A stretch of DNA of 8,024 nt from an uncultured Collinsella sp. (lineage in GTDB: Bacteria; Actinomycetota; Coriobacteriia; Coriobacteriales; Coriobacteriaceae), in NCBI GenBank assembly GCA_900541715.1, contig UQLI01000049.1:1-8024 (forward strand). Direction: 5' to 3'. A program made the position numbers and the translations under genes. Below the pieces are notes generated by a model. It did no database searches, was not told where the DNA came from, and worked only from the letters and a program-made list of their open reading frames with translations. This document shows, in pieces, positions 5,817-8,024 of this stretch. Every line of letters begins with the position of its first letter. Positions within the stretch are counted from its first letter, which is position 1.

Positions 5817-6602
5817 ATGGCACGAATCCTGATCGTAGAGGACGAAGAGAAAATCGCCCGCTTTGTGACGCTCGAGCTTGAGCACGAGGGCTATCAGGTG
5901 GAACACGCTGCCGATGGCCGCACCGCCGTTGACCTGGCGCTGGAGCGCAACTACGATCTGATTCTGCTCGATGTGCTGTTGCCGCAGCTCAACGGCATGG
6001 AGGTGCTGCGACGCGTCCGCAAGCACAAGGATGTGCCGGTGATTATGGTCACCGCGCGCGATGCCGTGATGGACAAGGTGGCCGGGCTCGACGCCGGTGC
6101 TGACGATTACCTGACCAAGCCGTTTGCGATTGAGGAGCTGTTCGCACGGATCCGCGTGGCGCTAAAGCGCTCGGAGGCCGTGCGGGCGGCTTCGGGCGTT
6201 GGCGGCATCGGTGCCGGGGCGAACGTAGTGGGCGGCGTGGGCGCCGGTACCATTGCGATGCCCCTGGCCGGCGGCTCGGCCCAGGCATCCGCCTCGCCCT
6301 CCCCCGCCGCGCTCGTCGTGGGTTCGGTCGTGCTCGATCCCAACCGCCGCGAAGTCACGGTCGGCGGCTCGCCCATCGCGCTCACGGCCCGCGAGTTCGA
6401 TGTCCTCGCCCTGCTTATGACGCATGCCGAAACCGTGCTCACACGCGAGCGCATCGCGCACGAGGCGCTGGGCTACGAATACGTGGGCGACACCAACAAC
6501 GTCGACGTGCACATCGCGCACCTGCGCGCCAAGATCGAGGACGCTGGCGGTGTCCGCATCCTCCAGACCGTGCGCGGGGTGGGCTATGTCTGCCGCGCGT
6601 AA
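5817..6602 (+). CDS. OmpR/PhoB-family response regulator
   Basis: The product is 261 residues. The receiver domain (1-120) has the acidic pair Asp9/Glu10, the phosphoacceptor Asp52 (LILLDVLLP), Thr79 (VTAR) and Lys101 (TKPF), so it should be phosphorylatable. The winged-helix DNA-binding domain (about 168-261) shows LTAREFDVLALLMTH, the VDVHIAHLRAKIE recognition helix region and the closing TVRGVGYVC. Between them lies a linker of about 40 residues (124-166) made mostly of Gly, Ala, Val, Ser and Pro, clearly longer than usual; it accounts for the extra length over the typical 225-235 residues. AGGGG (5807-5811) precedes the ATG. The kinase gene overlaps its 3' end, so the two are an obvious cognate pair. 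Target genes cannot be read here. Confidence 0.95.
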   Translation: MARILIVEDEEKIARFVTLELEHEGYQVEHAADGRTAVDLALERNYDLILLDVLLPQLNGMEVLRRVRKHKDVPVIMVTARDAVMDKVAGLDAGADDYLTKPFAIEELFARIRVALKRSEAVRAASGVGGIGAGANVVGGVGAGTIAMPLAGGSAQASASPSPAALVVGSVVLDPNRREVTVGGSPIALTAREFDVLALLMTHAETVLTRERIAHEALGYEYVGDTNNVDVHIAHLRAKIEDAGGVRILQTVRGVGYVCRA

Positions 6603-7881
6603 CGCCGAGACCAAGCGCGTCACCTCCATCGCCCGCGCCATCAACTGGAGCTACATGTGGCGCCGCTTGGTAAGCTACGTCTGGCTGGATCTGTTACTGC
6701 TGCTTGTTGCGGCGGCGATCCTCGTCTATGGATACAACCAGACGCTACCCGACGGCGCGTTTACCGCAGGATGGATTCCAGGCGCCACCGTTCACGGCAT
6801 GTCGCTGACGCCAGCACGCGGCTGGGATCTGACAACGCTTGCCTATACCGTCGAGCTTGCGCGTACCACCAAGACCTTCCCCCTCGCGCAGGATCTGGTC
6901 ATGCTGTGGCCCCTTTATCTTGTCGTTGCGGGCTGGCAGGTCATCAGCGTGTTCAACATGCTCGGCGGCGCCCGCCGCGTGCGCCGCACCATGGCACCGC
7001 TCAACGACTTGGCCCTGCGCGTGGACGAGCTCGGACGTATGCAGCTCGCCGGCGGCAAGATGGAAACGCTGGAGCAGGCTATCGAGCGCGCAAGCGTCGA
7101 CTCGCCGAGCGTCACCACCGGCGACGCCGATCTGGCGAGTATCGAGGTCGCACTCAACCGCCTGCTGCGCCAGATGCAAGAGGCAAAGCTGCAGCAGATG
7201 CGCTTTGTCAACGACGCGAGCCACGAACTGCGCACGCCCATCGCGGTGATTCAGGGCTACGTAAACATGCTCGATCGTTGGGGTAAGGACGACCCGGACG
7301 TGCTGGCAGAGTCCATCGCCTCGCTCAAGACCGAAAGCGAGCATATGCAGGAGCTCGTGGAGCAGCTGCTGTTTTTGGCGCGCGGCGATGCCGGCCGCAC
7401 CGTGCTGCGGCGCGCGAATACCAACCTAGCCGCACTGGTCGGCGAGGTTTGCGAAGAATCGCAAATGATTGATGCCACGCACGCGTATCGGCTGGCCTTT
7501 GACGCTGCGCTCGCCAGCGACCCGCGCTGCGACGCGCCCGTTGACGTGGCGCTTGTGAAGCAGGCTCTGCGCGTGATCGTGCAAAACGCCGCCAAGTATT
7601 CGGACGCGGGCACGACCGTCACGTTTGCCATAACGCCCGATGCGGGCACGGGCGCGATTGACATAAGCATTGAGGACGAGGGCATCGGCATGAACCAGGA
7701 ATCCGCAGCTCACGCGTTCGAGCGGTTCTACCGTGCCGACAACGCGCGCGATGTCGGCGCACAGGGTTCGGGCCTGGGGCTCGCCATTGCCAAGTGGATT
7801 GTCGACAGCCACGGCGGCGTCATCGGTGTGACCTCGGTCGAAGGGGTCGGCAGCCGCTTTACGATTCGCCTGCTGCGGTAG
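6586..7881 (+). CDS. Sensor histidine kinase (HisKA/HATPase)
   Basis: The product is 431 residues. A membrane helix at about 32-50, an extracytoplasmic loop (51-102) and a second helix at about 103-125 are followed by a HAMP-like linker (to about 205). The dimerisation domain carries the H box FVNDASHELRTP with His213. The ATPase domain is complete: N box VIVQNAAKYS (Asn334), G1 EDEGIG (363-368), F box FERFYRAD (378-385), and G2 GSGLGLA (394-400). It should phosphorylate Asp52 of the upstream regulator; the loop of about 50 residues would be the sensor, ligand unknown. The start at 6586 overlaps the regulator's stop by 17 bases and has GGGGTGG just upstream, which suggests translational coupling. 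ATG 6655 (Met24, preceded by GGAG) is a credible alternative. A fold-back repeat follows the stop. Confidence 0.94.
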   Translation: MSAARNAETKRVTSIARAINWSYMWRRLVSYVWLDLLLLLVAAAILVYGYNQTLPDGAFTAGWIPGATVHGMSLTPARGWDLTTLAYTVELARTTKTFPLAQDLVMLWPLYLVVAGWQVISVFNMLGGARRVRRTMAPLNDLALRVDELGRMQLAGGKMETLEQAIERASVDSPSVTTGDADLASIEVALNRLLRQMQEAKLQQMRFVNDASHELRTPIAVIQGYVNMLDRWGKDDPDVLAESIASLKTESEHMQELVEQLLFLARGDAGRTVLRRANTNLAALVGEVCEESQMIDATHAYRLAFDAALASDPRCDAPVDVALVKQALRVIVQNAAKYSDAGTTVTFAITPDAGTGAIDISIEDEGIGMNQESAAHAFERFYRADNARDVGAQGSGLGLAIAKWIVDSHGGVIGVTSVEGVGSRFTIRLLR

Positions 7882-7901
7882 GGGCGTCTCTCACGAATCG
7901 A

Positions 7902-8024
7902 AGGTGAATGCTTTTCCGCGAAGTGAACGACCTATTTTGGACCCCTGGAGCATCCGCACTTTTTGGCGCCAAAACCGACGCTCCTATAAGTTGTCAATAG
8001 GCAGTTTGCGGGAGCGCTCCCTTC
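7902..8024. mobile_element. Diverged, edge-truncated copy 2 of the fold-back element
   Basis: Bases 7911-7929 match 4870-4888 of copy 1 exactly (19 bases, CTTTTCCGCGAAGTGAACG). The block GGACCCCTG-AGCATCC is also shared (7939-7955), as is a T run. The match resumes at the tip (CCAAAACCG, 7969-7977; CTCCTA, 7981-7986), but about 25 bases of copy 1's tandem-repeat tip are missing. The returning arm diverges: GGAGC (7947-7951) can pair with GCTCC (8016-8020) and CCGCA (7954-7958) with TGCGG (8007-8011), and GGGAGCGCTCCC (8010-8021) is a perfect 12-bp palindrome. The right end lies beyond the window. It starts about 20-30 bases after the histidine kinase stop and could act as that operon's 3' structure. 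Confidence 0.62.

Noticed and set aside
5115..6026. Long minus-strand open frame (303 codons) across the operon start
   Set aside because: It lies opposite the DUF4342 and response regulator genes, whose domains and ribosome binding sites are clear. The translation is low-complexity and shows no family motif.
7861..7900. Inverted CGATTCG / CGAATCG around the histidine kinase stop codon as a terminator
   Set aside because: A 7-bp stem with a large loop and no T tract after it; a terminator role is not supported.

Overview
The window is GC-rich DNA with tightly packed genes. Its overall look (GC-rich codon choice, OmpR-type two-component pair, DUF2207 protein with a glycine tail, GluQ-type synthetase with a leaderless-looking promoter) suggests a gut Actinobacterium of the Coriobacteriia, perhaps Collinsella. 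That placement is inference: there is no rRNA or other phylogenetic marker here.

Layout, left to right. Bases 1-158 hold no gene I can support. Bases 159-2102 (minus) encode a secreted or membrane-anchored DUF2207 protein. Bases 2103-2610 are a 508-base intergenic region between divergent genes; it carries a REP-like hairpin, a candidate structured RNA ending in an intrinsic terminator, and the promoter of the next gene. Bases 2611-3630 (plus) encode glutamyl-Q tRNA(Asp) synthetase (gluQ). Convergent with it, 15 bases away, is a metallophosphoesterase gene (3646-4371, minus), preceded on the same strand by a gene for a 79-residue two-helix membrane protein (4457-4696). Bases 4697-5255 are a second large intergenic region. 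It holds a 182-bp fold-back element that looks like a MITE, a sigma70-type promoter and a GC-rich leader. From there an apparent three-gene operon runs rightward to 7881: a UBA-like/DUF4342 membrane protein, an OmpR-family response regulator and its sensor histidine kinase. A second, diverged copy of the fold-back element begins about 20-30 bases after the kinase stop and runs into the window edge.

Functionally, the right half is a signalling operon: the kinase would autophosphorylate and pass phosphate to the regulator, and the DUF4342 protein is a possible membrane accessory. The left half is a mix of envelope (DUF2207), tRNA modification (gluQ) and hydrolase (metallophosphoesterase) genes with no obvious common pathway. 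The most interesting material is non-coding: the two copies of the fold-back repeat family, and the structured segment with a terminator that no protein gene explains at 2333-2480.
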